A stretch of DNA of 64,000 nucleotides from Microbacterium sp. LWS13-1.2 (GCF_040144835.1 NZ_CP151632.1:3906001-3970000), one strand, 5' to 3'; shown: positions 1 to 8,479, counted from the stretch's first letter. The notes: a model not told the origin generated them from the letters alone. Program-made: numbers and translations.

Positions 1-2
1 TG

Positions 3-252
3 GGCGGCGAGATTCTGCTCGGGATAGGGTCCTTCGGCCTGCTGCCGCACCATCGACTGCGCATGGCCGGCCAGGAGCGCCAGCAGGTCGAGTCGCTCTC
101 CGCCGCGAGCGGCAGCTCGCTCATCGCCTCCAGCCCCGCTCGTACGCATGCGCGACTGGTCGTTCCGCAACGCGCTGATGTATCGGATGATGCTGTGGAT
201 CACCGACGCGTTCGCCACGGACGCCGGTCTGCCGGACTACGACCTGCGATGA
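3..252 (+). pseudogene. C-terminal part of an unidentified protein, apparently frameshifted, cut by window edge
   Basis: The first 130 bases have coding-like third-position GC in the frame that starts at base 3. From about base 138 the coding-like frame is the one that ends in the stop at 250-252 (last residues AFATDAGLPDYDLR). The two frames join if one C is removed from the CCCC run near 134-138. This is either a true frameshift or a sequencing error. The tail, with WSFRNALMYRMMLWI, resembles an amphipathic or membrane-proximal C-terminus, but I do not recognise the family. The gene starts upstream of the window, so length and function cannot be judged. It runs convergently toward the ThDP enzyme on the other strand. 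Confidence 0.35.
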
Positions 253-324
253 GCGGCGGTGGCCGGTGGCCGGTGCACGAAGCGGTGGCAGGAGGCATCC
301 GCTCTCCGCCCGCGGGAGCAGTGC

Positions 325-1995
325 TCAGGAGTTCACGCGGATGATCTCGCGCTGGTACGGCGCCACGACCGTGCCCGAGATGCGGCAGTCCAGCACCAGG
401 AACGGGCGGGATGCCGCGGGCTCGGTGACCCACGTCGCCAGGCGCTCCAGATCGTCGAGGTCGCGCACGACCACGCCCTCGGCGCCGACGCCCGCTGCGA
501 GGGCCGCGAAGTCGACCTCGGGGATGAGCATGGGCTCCTGCGCGAGGCCCTTGAGCCCGTAGAGGTTCACTTCGGCGCCGTATGCGGCGTCGTTCCAGAC
601 GACCGCGAGTCCGCGCCCGCCCGCGACCCGCACCGCGGACTCGAGGTCGGCGAGCGCCATGAGCCCACCGCCGTCTCCGGTCGTGAGCACGACGGTGGCC
701 GACGGCTTCGCGAGTACGGCGCCGGGGACCGACGGCCAGCCCAGCCCGATCGACTGGAACGCCGTCCCGACCATGATCATCCGGTCGGGGGCGGCAACCG
801 GCCAGTACATGTTCGCCCATCCGATGAAGTGCCCGCCGTCCGACACGACCACACGGTCATCGGGCAGCAGCTCGCCGATCCGGGTCGCGACCGATCGGGG
901 GTCGAGCCGGCCGTCGGGTGCCACGCCCTCGCCGGGGTCGTATGCGCGAAGGGGCATGATGTCCACGGCCTCGCGCCAGCCGCTCGGGCCGGTGCTCCGC
1001 CCCCGCAGTCTGTCCGCGACCGCGCGCGCGACCGTCGCGGCATCCCCGCGCACATATCCGCCCACGTGGGGGTGGGTGGCTGCCGGCGCCACATCCACCT
1101 GGAACACACGCGTGCCGGGCGCGAAGAGGTCGCCGAACCGCATCGTGAACTGGTTGAGGGACGCCCCGAACACGACCGCCACGTCGGCCTCGCGGACCAG
1201 CTCCATGGCGCTCTCGGCGCCGAAGCCTCCGGTCACGCCGAGGTCGAACTCGCTGCGGGGGAAGATCGACCGACCGAGCGCGGTCGAGGCGGTGATGGCG
1301 CCGACGGCATCGGCGACCTCACCGAGCGCCTCACCCGCGCCCGATATCCAGGCGCCGTGACCGGCGAGCAGGAACGGGCGCTCGGCCGATGCCAGTGCCT
1401 CGACGATCCGCTCGACGGCGCCCTCGGCGAACGGTCCGGCCGGCACCAGCGGCCCGGGCAGGCGAGGCTCATGAGCCTCGGGCATCGGGCCTGCGTCGCG
1501 CGCCGCCACGTCGTACGGGATCGCGAGCACCGTTGGCACGCGGTAGGTGAGCGCGTGCTCGATCGCGATGACCGTCGTGGCCGCGGCATCTGCTCGCCCG
1601 ACGGTGTACGTCCTCGCGCCGACGGCCGACGCGAGGGCGATCTGGTCGACGTCCCACGGGCGCGGACCCGATGTCGGCTCGTCGCCGACGACGAGCACGA
1701 GCGGAACATGCGCCTGCACCGCCTCGGCGAGGGCGGTGAGCGTGTTCGTGAATCCGGCGCCGTAGGTCGCGGTCGCCGCCGCGAGCCGGCCCGAGGCGCG
1801 GTGGTAGGCGTCGGCGGCCACGACGCCGCCCGCCTCGTGGCGCACGGCGGTGAAGTGCACCTCGGTGGAGCGCTCCAGCGCGTCCAGGAAGTGGGCGTTG
1901 CCGTTGCCCATGACGCCGAAGACGTGGTCGATGTGACGGGCGAGGGTGAGGGCGACGTGGGCCGAGACGGTGCTCATGGCGGGGGTGGCGGGCAC
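325..1995 (-). CDS. Thiamine diphosphate-dependent enzyme (acetolactate synthase-like family)
   Basis: A cytosolic ThDP-dependent decarboxylase or carboligase of about 556 residues, the usual length for the acetolactate synthase/benzoylformate decarboxylase superfamily. The N-terminal Pyr domain has the conserved glutamate in VRHEAGG. The C-terminal PP domain has the ThDP/Mg motif GDGGG followed about 25 residues later by WNDAAYG. I start it at GTG 1995 because AAAGG lies 7 bases upstream; an ATG at 1977 is the alternative. The substrate cannot be read from sequence. The nearby aromatic monooxygenase makes an aromatic 2-oxoacid or 2-hydroxyacyl substrate conceivable, but that is only inference. 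It is transcribed divergently from the NIPSNAP gene at 2136. Confidence 0.85.
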   Translation of the reverse strand: MPATPAMSTVSAHVALTLARHIDHVFGVMGNGNAHFLDALERSTEVHFTAVRHEAGGVVAADAYHRASGRLAAATATYGAGFTNTLTALAEAVQAHVPLVLVVGDEPTSGPRPWDVDQIALASAVGARTYTVGRADAAATTVIAIEHALTYRVPTVLAIPYDVAARDAGPMPEAHEPRLPGPLVPAGPFAEGAVERIVEALASAERPFLLAGHGAWISGAGEALGEVADAVGAITASTALGRSIFPRSEFDLGVTGGFGAESAMELVREADVAVVFGASLNQFTMRFGDLFAPGTRVFQVDVAPAATHPHVGGYVRGDAATVARAVADRLRGRSTGPSGWREAVDIMPLRAYDPGEGVAPDGRLDPRSVATRIGELLPDDRVVVSDGGHFIGWANMYWPVAAPDRMIMVGTAFQSIGLGWPSVPGAVLAKPSATVVLTTGDGGGLMALADLESAVRVAGGRGLAVVWNDAAYGAEVNLYGLKGLAQEPMLIPEVDFAALAAGVGAEGVVVRDLDDLERLATWVTEPAASRPFLVLDCRISGTVVAPYQREIIRVNS

Positions 1996-2135
1996 GGCGA
2001 CGCCTTTCGAGACGGAACGGATGATGAGGCCGTATGTGTCTCGCGCGTGCGCGCTGCGTGCCCATTTTTCGAGCACCGGCGGGCGACGATGCCGCCGGAC
2101 CTGTCGAGTATAGGTCTTCCGCCAAGATGGGAGTC

Positions 2136-2444
2136 ATGAAGACGATCCAGCTGCGCCGGTACACGCTCGTCGACGGGGAGTACGACGCGTTCGTCGCCTG
2201 GTGGAACGAGTGGATGCCGAAGGTGCGGCTCGCCGCCGGCTTCGCCATCGAGTTCGCCTACGGCCTGCCCGAGACGAACGAGTTCGTGTGGGCGGTCAGC
2301 GCCCCCGGCGACGCGGAGGCGTTCCTCGCCCTCGAGAAGGAGTACCTGGGATCCGAAGGGCGCGCCGAGGCGTTCGTAGGGGTGCCGCAGCGCGTCGCCG
2401 AGCACAACATCCGCCTGGTCACCGAGTACCCCACGACGGCGTAG
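2136..2444 (+). CDS. NIPSNAP family protein
   Basis: A small protein of 102 residues starting MKTIQLRRYTLVDGEYDAF, with the RxY...G..D.F..WW pattern of the single-domain bacterial NIPSNAP (dimeric alpha/beta barrel) family. Such proteins are often encoded beside oxidoreductases and degradation genes. Their biochemical role is mostly unknown, so no reaction is claimed. The longer open frame upstream of 2136 lacks family similarity, so I use the ATG that begins the recognisable domain. An 18-base hairpin (2445-2462, TCGAACC arms) directly follows the stop. The divergent ThDP gene lies about 140 bases upstream, so the two may share a control region. Confidence 0.8.
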   Translation: MKTIQLRRYTLVDGEYDAFVAWWNEWMPKVRLAAGFAIEFAYGLPETNEFVWAVSAPGDAEAFLALEKEYLGSEGRAEAFVGVPQRVAEHNIRLVTEYPTTA

Positions 2445-2471
2445 TCGAACCGGCGGGTTCGAGGAAGCTGC

Positions 2472-2521
2472 CGTCCAACAAACGCAGGTTCCGGGCATCC
2501 CGAACCTGCGATACGTGGACC
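2472..2521. repeat. 50-bp imperfect palindrome, copy 1 (GTCCA/GGTCCAGG family)
   Basis: Arms CGTCCA...GCAGGTTC and GAACCTGCG...TGGAC surround a central GGGCATCC-like spacer. This is a slightly decayed copy of the element at 2555, with which it forms a pair at an 83-base period. Same length and end sequence as the copies at 49824, 49908, 51100 and 51183. Confidence 0.85.
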
Positions 2522-2554
2522 GCATCCGGGGTGTCGCGGCCTCGTGAACCCTGC

Positions 2555-2604
2555 CGTCCAGGAAACGCAGGTTCCTGGCATCCCGAACCTGCGAAACCTG
2601 GACC
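2555..2604. repeat. 50-bp imperfect palindrome, copy 2 (GTCCAGG family)
   Basis: The best-preserved palindrome of the family: GTCCAGG-AAA-CGCAGGTTC on the left and GAACCTGCG-AAA-CCTGGAC on the right, arms matching except for the central AAA. It lies 33 bases after copy 1, just before the iclR stop codon. It could fold into a long hairpin in RNA from either strand. Confidence 0.9.
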
Positions 2605-2616
2605 GCATCCCCGGGA

Positions 2617-3378
2617 TCAGCCGCCGAGCGCGTCGCGGATCGCGGTCGCCGACTCCGTCAGCCGTGCCGCGATCTCGTCGTCGCTGTGCGCGCTGGCCAC
2701 GAACACGACGGCGACCGCCGCCGGTCCGCGTCCGCGCACGGCGAGCGGCACCGCGACGGCGCGCAGGCTCGGGATGACCTCGTCGTGGCTGGTCGCGAAG
2801 CCGCGGGCGGCGGCATCCCGCACCTCCGCCGCCAGCGCGGCCGACAGATCGCCCGGCCACGACGGCTCGGGCAGCAGCGACAGGATCGCCTTGCCCGGCG
2901 CGCCGCGCGTGATCGGATGCCGTGTGCCCGGCCGCTGCGCGACGGGGTTCACGGCGTGCCGCGGCTCGACGCTCGAGAGCGTCACGCACTCGTCGTGGTC
3001 GAGCACGGCGAGGAAGCAGGTCACGCCCAGGTCGCCCGCGACCGCGGTGAGCTCGGGGAGGGCCTCTGCCTGCAGATCGTGCGCCACGCCCGCGGCGAGG
3101 GCGGCCATCCGCGCACCGAGCTCGACGCGGCCGGCGGGGTCCCGCTCGACCAGCCCGTGATCCTCGAGCGTGCGCAGCAGCCGGTAGGCGACCGAGCGGT
3201 GCACGTCGAGCCGCTGGGCGATCTCGTCGATCGACAGCGGCCCGCGCGCCTCGGCGAGCACTTCGAGGATCCGGATGCCGCGGCTCAGGGTCTGCGAGGC
3301 GGGAGCGGTGGAGGTGGCAGGGGACACGAGGCTCGCTGTCTCGTCGCACGGCGGTCTTGCCGCGTCGACGCGGGTCAT
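2617..3378 (-). CDS. IclR-family transcriptional regulator
   Basis: A 253-residue DNA-binding regulator of typical IclR length. The N-terminal winged helix-turn-helix spans roughly residues 30-90 (SIDEIAQRLDVHRSVAYRLL). The C-terminal effector domain follows, with the family-like segment RHPITRGAPGKAIL. ATG 3378 is preferred; the open frame extends only 15 bases further, to a TTG. The gene is divergent from the mobA-like monooxygenase, 111 bases apart, and two inverted repeats of type GTTC-N7-GAAC lie between them, one ending 10 bases from this start. The arrangement argues for control of the monooxygenase by this protein and for autoregulation. The inducer is probably the aromatic acid or its product (inference). 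Confidence 0.93.
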   Translation of the reverse strand: MTRVDAARPPCDETASLVSPATSTAPASQTLSRGIRILEVLAEARGPLSIDEIAQRLDVHRSVAYRLLRTLEDHGLVERDPAGRVELGARMAALAAGVAHDLQAEALPELTAVAGDLGVTCFLAVLDHDECVTLSSVEPRHAVNPVAQRPGTRHPITRGAPGKAILSLLPEPSWPGDLSAALAAEVRDAAARGFATSHDEVIPSLRAVAVPLAVRGRGPAAVAVVFVASAHSDDEIAARLTESATAIRDALGG

Positions 3379-3387
3379 ATACGATCT

Positions 3388-3402
3388 GTTCAATAGTAGA
3401 AC
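3388..3402. promoter_or_regulatory. Putative IclR operator 1
   Basis: Inverted repeat GTTC-AATAGTA-GAAC, 10 bases upstream of the iclR start codon. Its centre is 20 bases, about two helical turns, from the centre of operator 2, so both sites would face the same side of the helix. Confidence 0.7.
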
Positions 3403-3427
3403 GCCGTGTTCGAATATAGAACACGGC
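3403..3427. promoter_or_regulatory. Putative IclR operator 2 (perfect 9-bp arms)
   Basis: Perfect inverted repeat GCCGTGTTC-GAATATA-GAACACGGC, containing the same GTTC-N7-GAAC core as operator 1. The AT-rich centre stands out from the surrounding DNA and probably overlaps the monooxygenase promoter, about 65 bases before its start codon. Confidence 0.75.
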
Positions 3428-3489
3428 GATCCTCAATACAAGCTCCCATGCCCCCAAGCCCTCGACACCGTCGTCCGAGGAGGACACCG

Positions 3490-5424
3490 ATGCAGTTCCA
3501 CCACCACGGCTACGTCTCGGCCGACCCGCGGGTGCAGGATGCCGCCGGCACCGGCGTCGATCGCCCCGCCGCACTGCCCGACGAGGTGGACGTGCTGATC
3601 GTCGGGTCCGGCCCCGCCGGCATGCTGCTGGCCGCCCAGATGTCGCAGTTCCCCGGCGTCACCACCCGCATCATCGAGCGCCGCGAGGGACGCCTGGTGC
3701 TCGGCCAGGCCGACGGCATCCAGCCGCGCAGCGTCGAGACGTTCCAGGCGTTCGGCTTCGCCGAGCGCATCGTCGCCGAGGCGTACAACATCGCCTACAT
3801 GAACTTCTGGGGACCCGATCCCGAGAACCCGCGCAACATCATCCGCACCGCGCGCACCGAGGACTACGCCTTCAAGATCAGCGAGTTCCCGCATCTGATC
3901 GTGAACCAGGCGCGCGTGCTCGACTACTTCGCCGAAGCCGCAGCCCTCGGCCCCGGCCGCATCGTCCCCGACTACGGCATCGAGTTCGTCGGCCTCACCG
4001 TGCACGACGGCGCCGGCGAGAGCGCCGGCGCTGGTGAGTACCCCGTCGAGGTGCGACTCCGGTACACGGCGGGGGAGCGTGCCGGCGAAGAGCGCGTCAT
4101 CCGCGCAAAGTACGTCGTCGGCTCCGACGGCGCCCGCAGCGGTGTCCGCGAGGCGATCGGACGCTCGCACGTCGGAGCGTTCTCGGCACACGCGTGGGGT
4201 GTCATGGACGTCCTCGTCAACACCGACTTCCCGGATTGGCGCACCAAGTGCGCGATCAACTCCGAGGCCGGCAACATCCTCCACATCCCGCGCGAGGGCG
4301 GCTATCTCAGCCGCATGTACATCGATCTCGGCGAGGTCGCAGCCGACGACGACCACCGTGTCCGCCGCACCCCGATCGAGGAGATCATCCGGCGCGCCAA
4401 CGAGATCCTCCACCCGTACACGATCGACGTGAAGCAGGTCGCGTGGCACAGCGTGTACGAAGTCGGCCACCGCGTCACCGACAAGTTCGACGACGTCGAC
4501 GTCGACCAGGGCCACGACCCGCGCGTGTTCCTCACCGGCGACGCCTGCCACACGCACAGTGCCAAGGCCGGGCAGGGCATGAACGTCTCGATGCAGGACG
4601 GCTTCAACCTCGGCTGGAAGCTCGGGCACGTCCTCACCGGCCTCAGTCCTGCTTCCTTGCTCTCGACGTACTCGGCCGAGCGTCAGCCCGTCGCGCAGCA
4701 GCTCATCGACTTCGACCGCGAGTGGTCGGCGCTCATGGCGCGCAAGCCCGAGGAGATCTCCGACCCGCAGGAACTCGCCACGTTCTACCTCGGCACCGCC
4801 GAGTTCCCCTCCGGGTTCATGACGCAGTACGGCCCGTCGATGATCGTGACGGATGCCGCGCACCAGCAGCTCGCCGAGGGCTTCCCGCTGGGCAAGCGCT
4901 TCAAGTCCGTCGAGGTCGTCCGGGTGTGCGACGGCAACGCCGTGCACCTCGGTCACCACGCCAGAGCCGACGGCCGCTGGCGCGTGTATGCCTTTGCGGA
5001 CACCCCGGCGGCGGGGGAGGCATCCGTTCTCTCGGACTGGGCGGAGTTCATGGCGTCGCCGCAGTCGCCCGTGCACCGCTTCACGCCGGAGGGCGCCGAC
5101 ATCGACGCCGTCTTCGACGTGAAGGTCGTCTACCAGCAGCGCTTCGACGACGTCGACATCTCACGGGTACCCGAGTTGTTCCTGCCGCGGACGGGACCGC
5201 TCGGACTCATCGACTGGGAGAAGGTCTATGCGGCGGCGCCCAGCGCCTGGACCACCGACGACATCTTCGAGGAGCGCGGGCTCTCGCGCGACGGCGTCGT
5301 CGTCGTGGTCCGCCCCGACCAGTACCTCGCCGCCGTGCTCCCGCTCCGGGCGACCGACGAGCTCGCCGCCTTCTTCGCCCAGGTGTTCCTGCCCCAGCAC
5401 GAGCCGGCGACCGCCGCCGGTTGA
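3490..5424 (+). CDS. mobA: FAD-dependent aromatic monooxygenase, probable 3-hydroxybenzoate 4-monooxygenase
   Basis: A cytosolic flavoprotein of 644 residues that would use NADPH and oxygen to hydroxylate a phenolic acid, most likely 3-hydroxybenzoate to protocatechuate. It has the FAD motif GSGPAG at residues 39-44, the second FAD/NADPH motif GSDGARSGVREAIG, and the ribose-binding segment FLTGDACHTHSAKAGQGMN, then the thioredoxin-like C-terminal domain of the phenol hydroxylase group. As far as I can recall it, Comamonas MobA is similar throughout, including the N-terminal MQFH, which supports the ATG at 3490; AGGAGG lies just upstream. Control by the divergent IclR protein is likely. No ring-cleavage gene is seen here, so the pathway continues elsewhere. 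Related enzymes act on phenol or 2,4-dichlorophenol, so the exact substrate is inferred. Confidence 0.88.
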   Translation: MQFHHHGYVSADPRVQDAAGTGVDRPAALPDEVDVLIVGSGPAGMLLAAQMSQFPGVTTRIIERREGRLVLGQADGIQPRSVETFQAFGFAERIVAEAYNIAYMNFWGPDPENPRNIIRTARTEDYAFKISEFPHLIVNQARVLDYFAEAAALGPGRIVPDYGIEFVGLTVHDGAGESAGAGEYPVEVRLRYTAGERAGEERVIRAKYVVGSDGARSGVREAIGRSHVGAFSAHAWGVMDVLVNTDFPDWRTKCAINSEAGNILHIPREGGYLSRMYIDLGEVAADDDHRVRRTPIEEIIRRANEILHPYTIDVKQVAWHSVYEVGHRVTDKFDDVDVDQGHDPRVFLTGDACHTHSAKAGQGMNVSMQDGFNLGWKLGHVLTGLSPASLLSTYSAERQPVAQQLIDFDREWSALMARKPEEISDPQELATFYLGTAEFPSGFMTQYGPSMIVTDAAHQQLAEGFPLGKRFKSVEVVRVCDGNAVHLGHHARADGRWRVYAFADTPAAGEASVLSDWAEFMASPQSPVHRFTPEGADIDAVFDVKVVYQQRFDDVDISRVPELFLPRTGPLGLIDWEKVYAAAPSAWTTDDIFEERGLSRDGVVVVVRPDQYLAAVLPLRATDELAAFFAQVFLPQHEPATAAG

Positions 5425-5570
5425 GTGCGTCCGCGGCGGCGAAACAACACGCAGAGCTGTACATCGCGTATATCGGCCGCTTCGGCGGCGGCGGGCAGAA
5501 TTGGCCCGGTAGACATCGACAGAACGGATGCCGTGAGCTGCGGCGTCCGTGAGACGACAAGGGAGTCCCC

Positions 5571-7052
5571 GTGACCACGACGATCACCGAAACCCGTGAG
5601 TCCGAGCTGCTGGCGTCCGTGCCCGACGGGCTGTTCATCGGCGGGCAGTGGCGCGCGGCATCCGGCGACAAGACGCTGAAGGTCTACGACCCCGCCAACG
5701 GCGAGGTCGTGAAGGAGATCGCCAACGCGTCGCCCGAGGATGGCAAGGCCGCGCTCGATGCGGCCGTCGAGGCGTTCCCCGGGTGGGCGGCGACGCCGGC
5801 GCGCGAGCGTGCCGAGATCCTGCGTCGCGCGTTCGATCTGCTGCAGGAGCGCAAGGAGGACTTCGCGCTGCTGATGACGATCGAGATGGGCAAGCCGTTG
5901 GCGGAGGCGCGCGGCGAGGTCGCGTATGGCGGTGAGTTCCTGCGCTGGTTCAGTGAGGAGACGGCCCGGGTGCAGGGCCGCTATGGCGCGAACCCCGAGG
6001 GCACCGGTCGCATGATCGTGTCGCAGCATCCGGTGGGTCCGTGCTTCCTGATCACGCCGTGGAACTTCCCGCTGGCGATGGCGACCCGCAAAATCGCGCC
6101 GGCGCTGGCCGCGGGCTGCACCGTGGTGATCAAGCCCGCCGAGCTCACGCCGCTGACCACGCTGTTCTTCGCGAAGCTGCTCGAGGACGCTGGCCTGCCC
6201 AGGGGTGTCGTCAACGTGTTCACCACGTCGACCTCGGGCGCCGTGTCGGAGCCGATCATCCGCGATCCGCGCCTGCGCAAGCTCTCGTTCACCGGGTCGA
6301 CTCAGGTCGGTCAGCGCCTGCTCGAGCAGGCCTCCCAGGGCGTGCTGCGCACGTCGATGGAGCTCGGCGGCAACGCGCCGTTCGTGGTTTTCGACGACGC
6401 CGATCTCGACAAGGCGGTGGACGGCGCGATGCTTGCGAAGTTCCGCAACATCGGCCAGGCGTGCACGGCCGCGAACCGGTTCATCGTGCACCGCTCGGTC
6501 GCCGACGAGTTCGCGCGGCGGGTGACCGAGCGGGTGAACGGCTTCACGATCGGCCGCGGCACCGAGGAGGGCGTGACCATCGGCCCGCTGATCGATGACC
6601 GTGCGGTCGCCAAGGCGTCGCAGCTGGTGCAGGATGCCGTCTCGCGCGGCGCCAAGGTCGCCACCGGCGGCAACGAGATCGAGGGGCCGGGGACGTTCTA
6701 CGAGCCGACCGTCGTCACCGACGTGCAGCCGGGGTCCGACATCCTCCGCGAGGAGATCTTCGGACCGGTGCTCGCCATCATCCCGTTCGACACCGAGGAC
6801 GACGCCGTGCGCCTCGCGAACGACACCGAGTACGGGCTCGTCTCGTACGTCTTCACCGAGAGCCTCGCGCGCGGGCAGCGCATGATCGAGCGCCTCGAGA
6901 CCGGCATGATGGGCCTGAACATGGGCGTCGTCTCCAACGCCGCCGCGCCGTTCGGCGGCTGGAAGATGTCGGGCCTGGGCCGCGAGGGCGGCGCCGAGGG
7001 CATCCACGAGTACCTGCAGACGAAGTACACCCTCACACCGAACCCGTTCTGA
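5571..7052 (+). CDS. gabD: NAD(P)-dependent aldehyde dehydrogenase, succinate-semialdehyde dehydrogenase type
   Basis: A 493-residue enzyme of the aldehyde dehydrogenase superfamily that oxidises succinate semialdehyde or a related aldehyde to the acid. Visible landmarks are the ITPWNFPLAM segment, the coenzyme loop FTGSTQVGQRL, the general base glutamate in MELGGNAPF and the nucleophilic cysteine in GQACTAANR (about residue 298). The overall pattern is closest to the GabD subgroup. The start is GTG 5571 with AAGGGAG upstream. It follows mobA by 146 bases, in which a short GCCGC/GCGGC hairpin near 5471 could separate the transcripts. The GABA transaminase partner is not present, so its source of semialdehyde is unknown. 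Confidence 0.88.
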   Translation: MTTTITETRESELLASVPDGLFIGGQWRAASGDKTLKVYDPANGEVVKEIANASPEDGKAALDAAVEAFPGWAATPARERAEILRRAFDLLQERKEDFALLMTIEMGKPLAEARGEVAYGGEFLRWFSEETARVQGRYGANPEGTGRMIVSQHPVGPCFLITPWNFPLAMATRKIAPALAAGCTVVIKPAELTPLTTLFFAKLLEDAGLPRGVVNVFTTSTSGAVSEPIIRDPRLRKLSFTGSTQVGQRLLEQASQGVLRTSMELGGNAPFVVFDDADLDKAVDGAMLAKFRNIGQACTAANRFIVHRSVADEFARRVTERVNGFTIGRGTEEGVTIGPLIDDRAVAKASQLVQDAVSRGAKVATGGNEIEGPGTFYEPTVVTDVQPGSDILREEIFGPVLAIIPFDTEDDAVRLANDTEYGLVSYVFTESLARGQRMIERLETGMMGLNMGVVSNAAAPFGGWKMSGLGREGGAEGIHEYLQTKYTLTPNPF

Positions 7053-7100
7053 CCCCCGCGGCCCCCACTACCCTGGGCGCAGACAAGCGAAGGAGCTCCC

Positions 7101-7772
7101 ATGGGCGAGTCGACGAGCGGATCGGGCTGGATCACCCCGGCCGAGTTCCACCGAGCGCCGGGGGTCTCGGACTGGCGCGTCACGGGCAGAGGCCCCCAGG
7201 CCGTCTTCACCTCGATATCGCTGTCCCACGCGGCGGGGCTCCTCGCCCCGGTCATCACCGCCGCCGAGCGATTCGGGGTACTGCCCGACGTCGACGTGCG
7301 TCCCGAGGGTGTCGTCGTGCGCATCCCTCACCGCGGCCCGGAGGGGATCCCCGCGGCCGCCGTGGAGTTCGCCGCTGCCGTCTCCCGAGCCGCCGCCGAG
7401 CTGCAGCTGACGCCCGATCCCTCGCTCGCGCAGTCGATCGGCATCTACGTCGCCCAGCACTCCCAGGCCGATGTGCGACCGTTCTTCACCGCCGCGCTGG
7501 GCTACGAGGCCTTCGGAGACACGGATGCCGTCGACCCGCTTCGCTGCGGGCCGCAGCTCGCCTTCAACCCGATCAGCGGCGACACTCCGGCGAGGGGCCG
7601 GACGCACTTCGACGTCTTCGTGCCGGCCGACCAGGCCCGCGCGCGGGTGGATGCCGCGCTCGCCGCCGGCGGCAGACTCGTCGACGACTCGCACGCGCCC
7701 GCGTGGTGGTCGCTCGCATCGCCCGACAACCACGGCGTCGACATCGCGTCCTGGACCGACACCCACGACTGA
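7101..7772 (+). CDS. VOC-domain protein with N-terminal pterin-dehydratase-like domain
   Basis: A 223-residue fusion. Residues about 10-100 resemble 4a-hydroxytetrahydrobiopterin dehydratase (PCD/DCoH), including the LPDVDVRPEGVVVRIPHRG stretch. Residues about 110-220 form a glyoxalase/VOC fold ending GVDIASW. In active PCD enzymes the stretch reads HHPDVDV; here the histidine pair is replaced by Val60-Leu61, so dehydratase activity is unlikely. The protein may bind a small ligand instead. It starts at ATG 7101 with AAGGAG about 7 bases upstream. It ends against the DoxX remnant, whose stop codon begins one base after this stop. No pterin-linked hydroxylase is seen nearby, so the function is unknown. 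Confidence 0.8.
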   Translation: MGESTSGSGWITPAEFHRAPGVSDWRVTGRGPQAVFTSISLSHAAGLLAPVITAAERFGVLPDVDVRPEGVVVRIPHRGPEGIPAAAVEFAAAVSRAAAELQLTPDPSLAQSIGIYVAQHSQADVRPFFTAALGYEAFGDTDAVDPLRCGPQLAFNPISGDTPARGRTHFDVFVPADQARARVDAALAAGGRLVDDSHAPAWWSLASPDNHGVDIASWTDTHD

Positions 7773-8139
7773 TCAGAGCACGACGAGGAAGCCCAGCACT
7801 GCACTGGCTGCCGAGAGCACGGCGAGGACGATCGACGGCGTCGCGTTCTCCTTGCGACGGGCGTGGACGACGATTTGCGCCGACCATGACGATGGTGAGC
7901 GCCGCGGCGGCGATCGGGGTGAGGATCGGCGCGATGCCCGTGAGCAGCGGGAGGATCAGGCCGAGGCCGCCGATGAGTTCGGCGGCGCCGATGAGCTTGA
8001 CGGTCGGGTCGGCGAAGTCGTCGGCCCAGGTCATGCCGCTCGCGACCAGGGCGGGCTTCGGACGGGCGATCTTCATCGAACCGGCCGCGATGAACGCGAG
8101 CGCGAGCAGGCCGTTGAGGATCCAGAGGGCGATGGTCAT
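7773..8139 (-). pseudogene. DoxX-family membrane protein, frameshifted
   Basis: Reads MTIALWILNGLLALAFIAAG..., then three further hydrophobic segments, typical of small four-helix DoxX proteins. The frame breaks at the TTT run 7874-7876: removing one T joins VMVGA to IVVHARRKEN and continues to SAVLGFLVVL and a stop at 7773-7775, giving the normal length of about 122 residues. As it stands the frame runs on into the neighbouring gene. No ribosome binding site is recognisable upstream, consistent with loss of the original promoter in the deletion that removed the start of the adjacent HxlR gene. A base-calling error in TTT is possible. Confidence 0.75.
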
Positions 8140-8162
8140 TTGTACCCAGGGAGAGATCGTGG

Positions 8163-8429
8163 GGTCTGTTACTTCGGTTCACCGAGCTCCAGCGCCACAT
8201 CCCGGGCATCTCGCAGCGCATGCTGACGCTCACGCTTCACCAGCTCGAGCGGGACGGGCTCATCACCCGCACCGTCCACGCCGAGGTGCCGCCGCGCGTC
8301 GAGTACGAGCTCACCGAGCTCGGCGGCACCCTCATCCAGCACGCCAGGGCGCTCGCCGACTGGGCGATCGAGAACCAGTCGAGCATCGAGGACTCCCGAG
8401 CGGCCTACGACGACGCACATCAGCGCTGA
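8163..8429 (+). pseudogene. HxlR-family regulator, 5'-truncated
   Basis: The frame reads LRFTELQRHIPGISQRMLT then LHQLERDGLITRTV and VEYELTELG, the second half of the HxlR winged helix domain, and ends normally at 8429. The first 35-45 residues of the family, including the CPV/W..LIL start region, are missing. Immediately upstream is the start codon of the DoxX remnant. HxlR regulators are commonly divergent from the gene they control, so the original arrangement was probably hxlR divergent from doxX with a deletion of the shared control region. An internal ATG at 8220 could start a fragment lacking part of the recognition domain. Confidence 0.7.
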
Positions 8430-8479
8430 CCACCCGATCGCGGACACCGCACGTCCGCGGCCTGCGCCATGATGGGCGG

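Noticed and set aside
259..2139. Long plus-strand frame opposite the ThDP enzyme
   Set aside because: The minus-strand protein has ThDP motifs and proper codon bias; the plus frame is rich in Arg/His/Gly and matches no family.
5425..5570. rho-independent terminator between mobA and the aldehyde dehydrogenase gene
   Set aside because: Only a short GCCGC/GCGGC stem without a T run; too weak to list as a feature.
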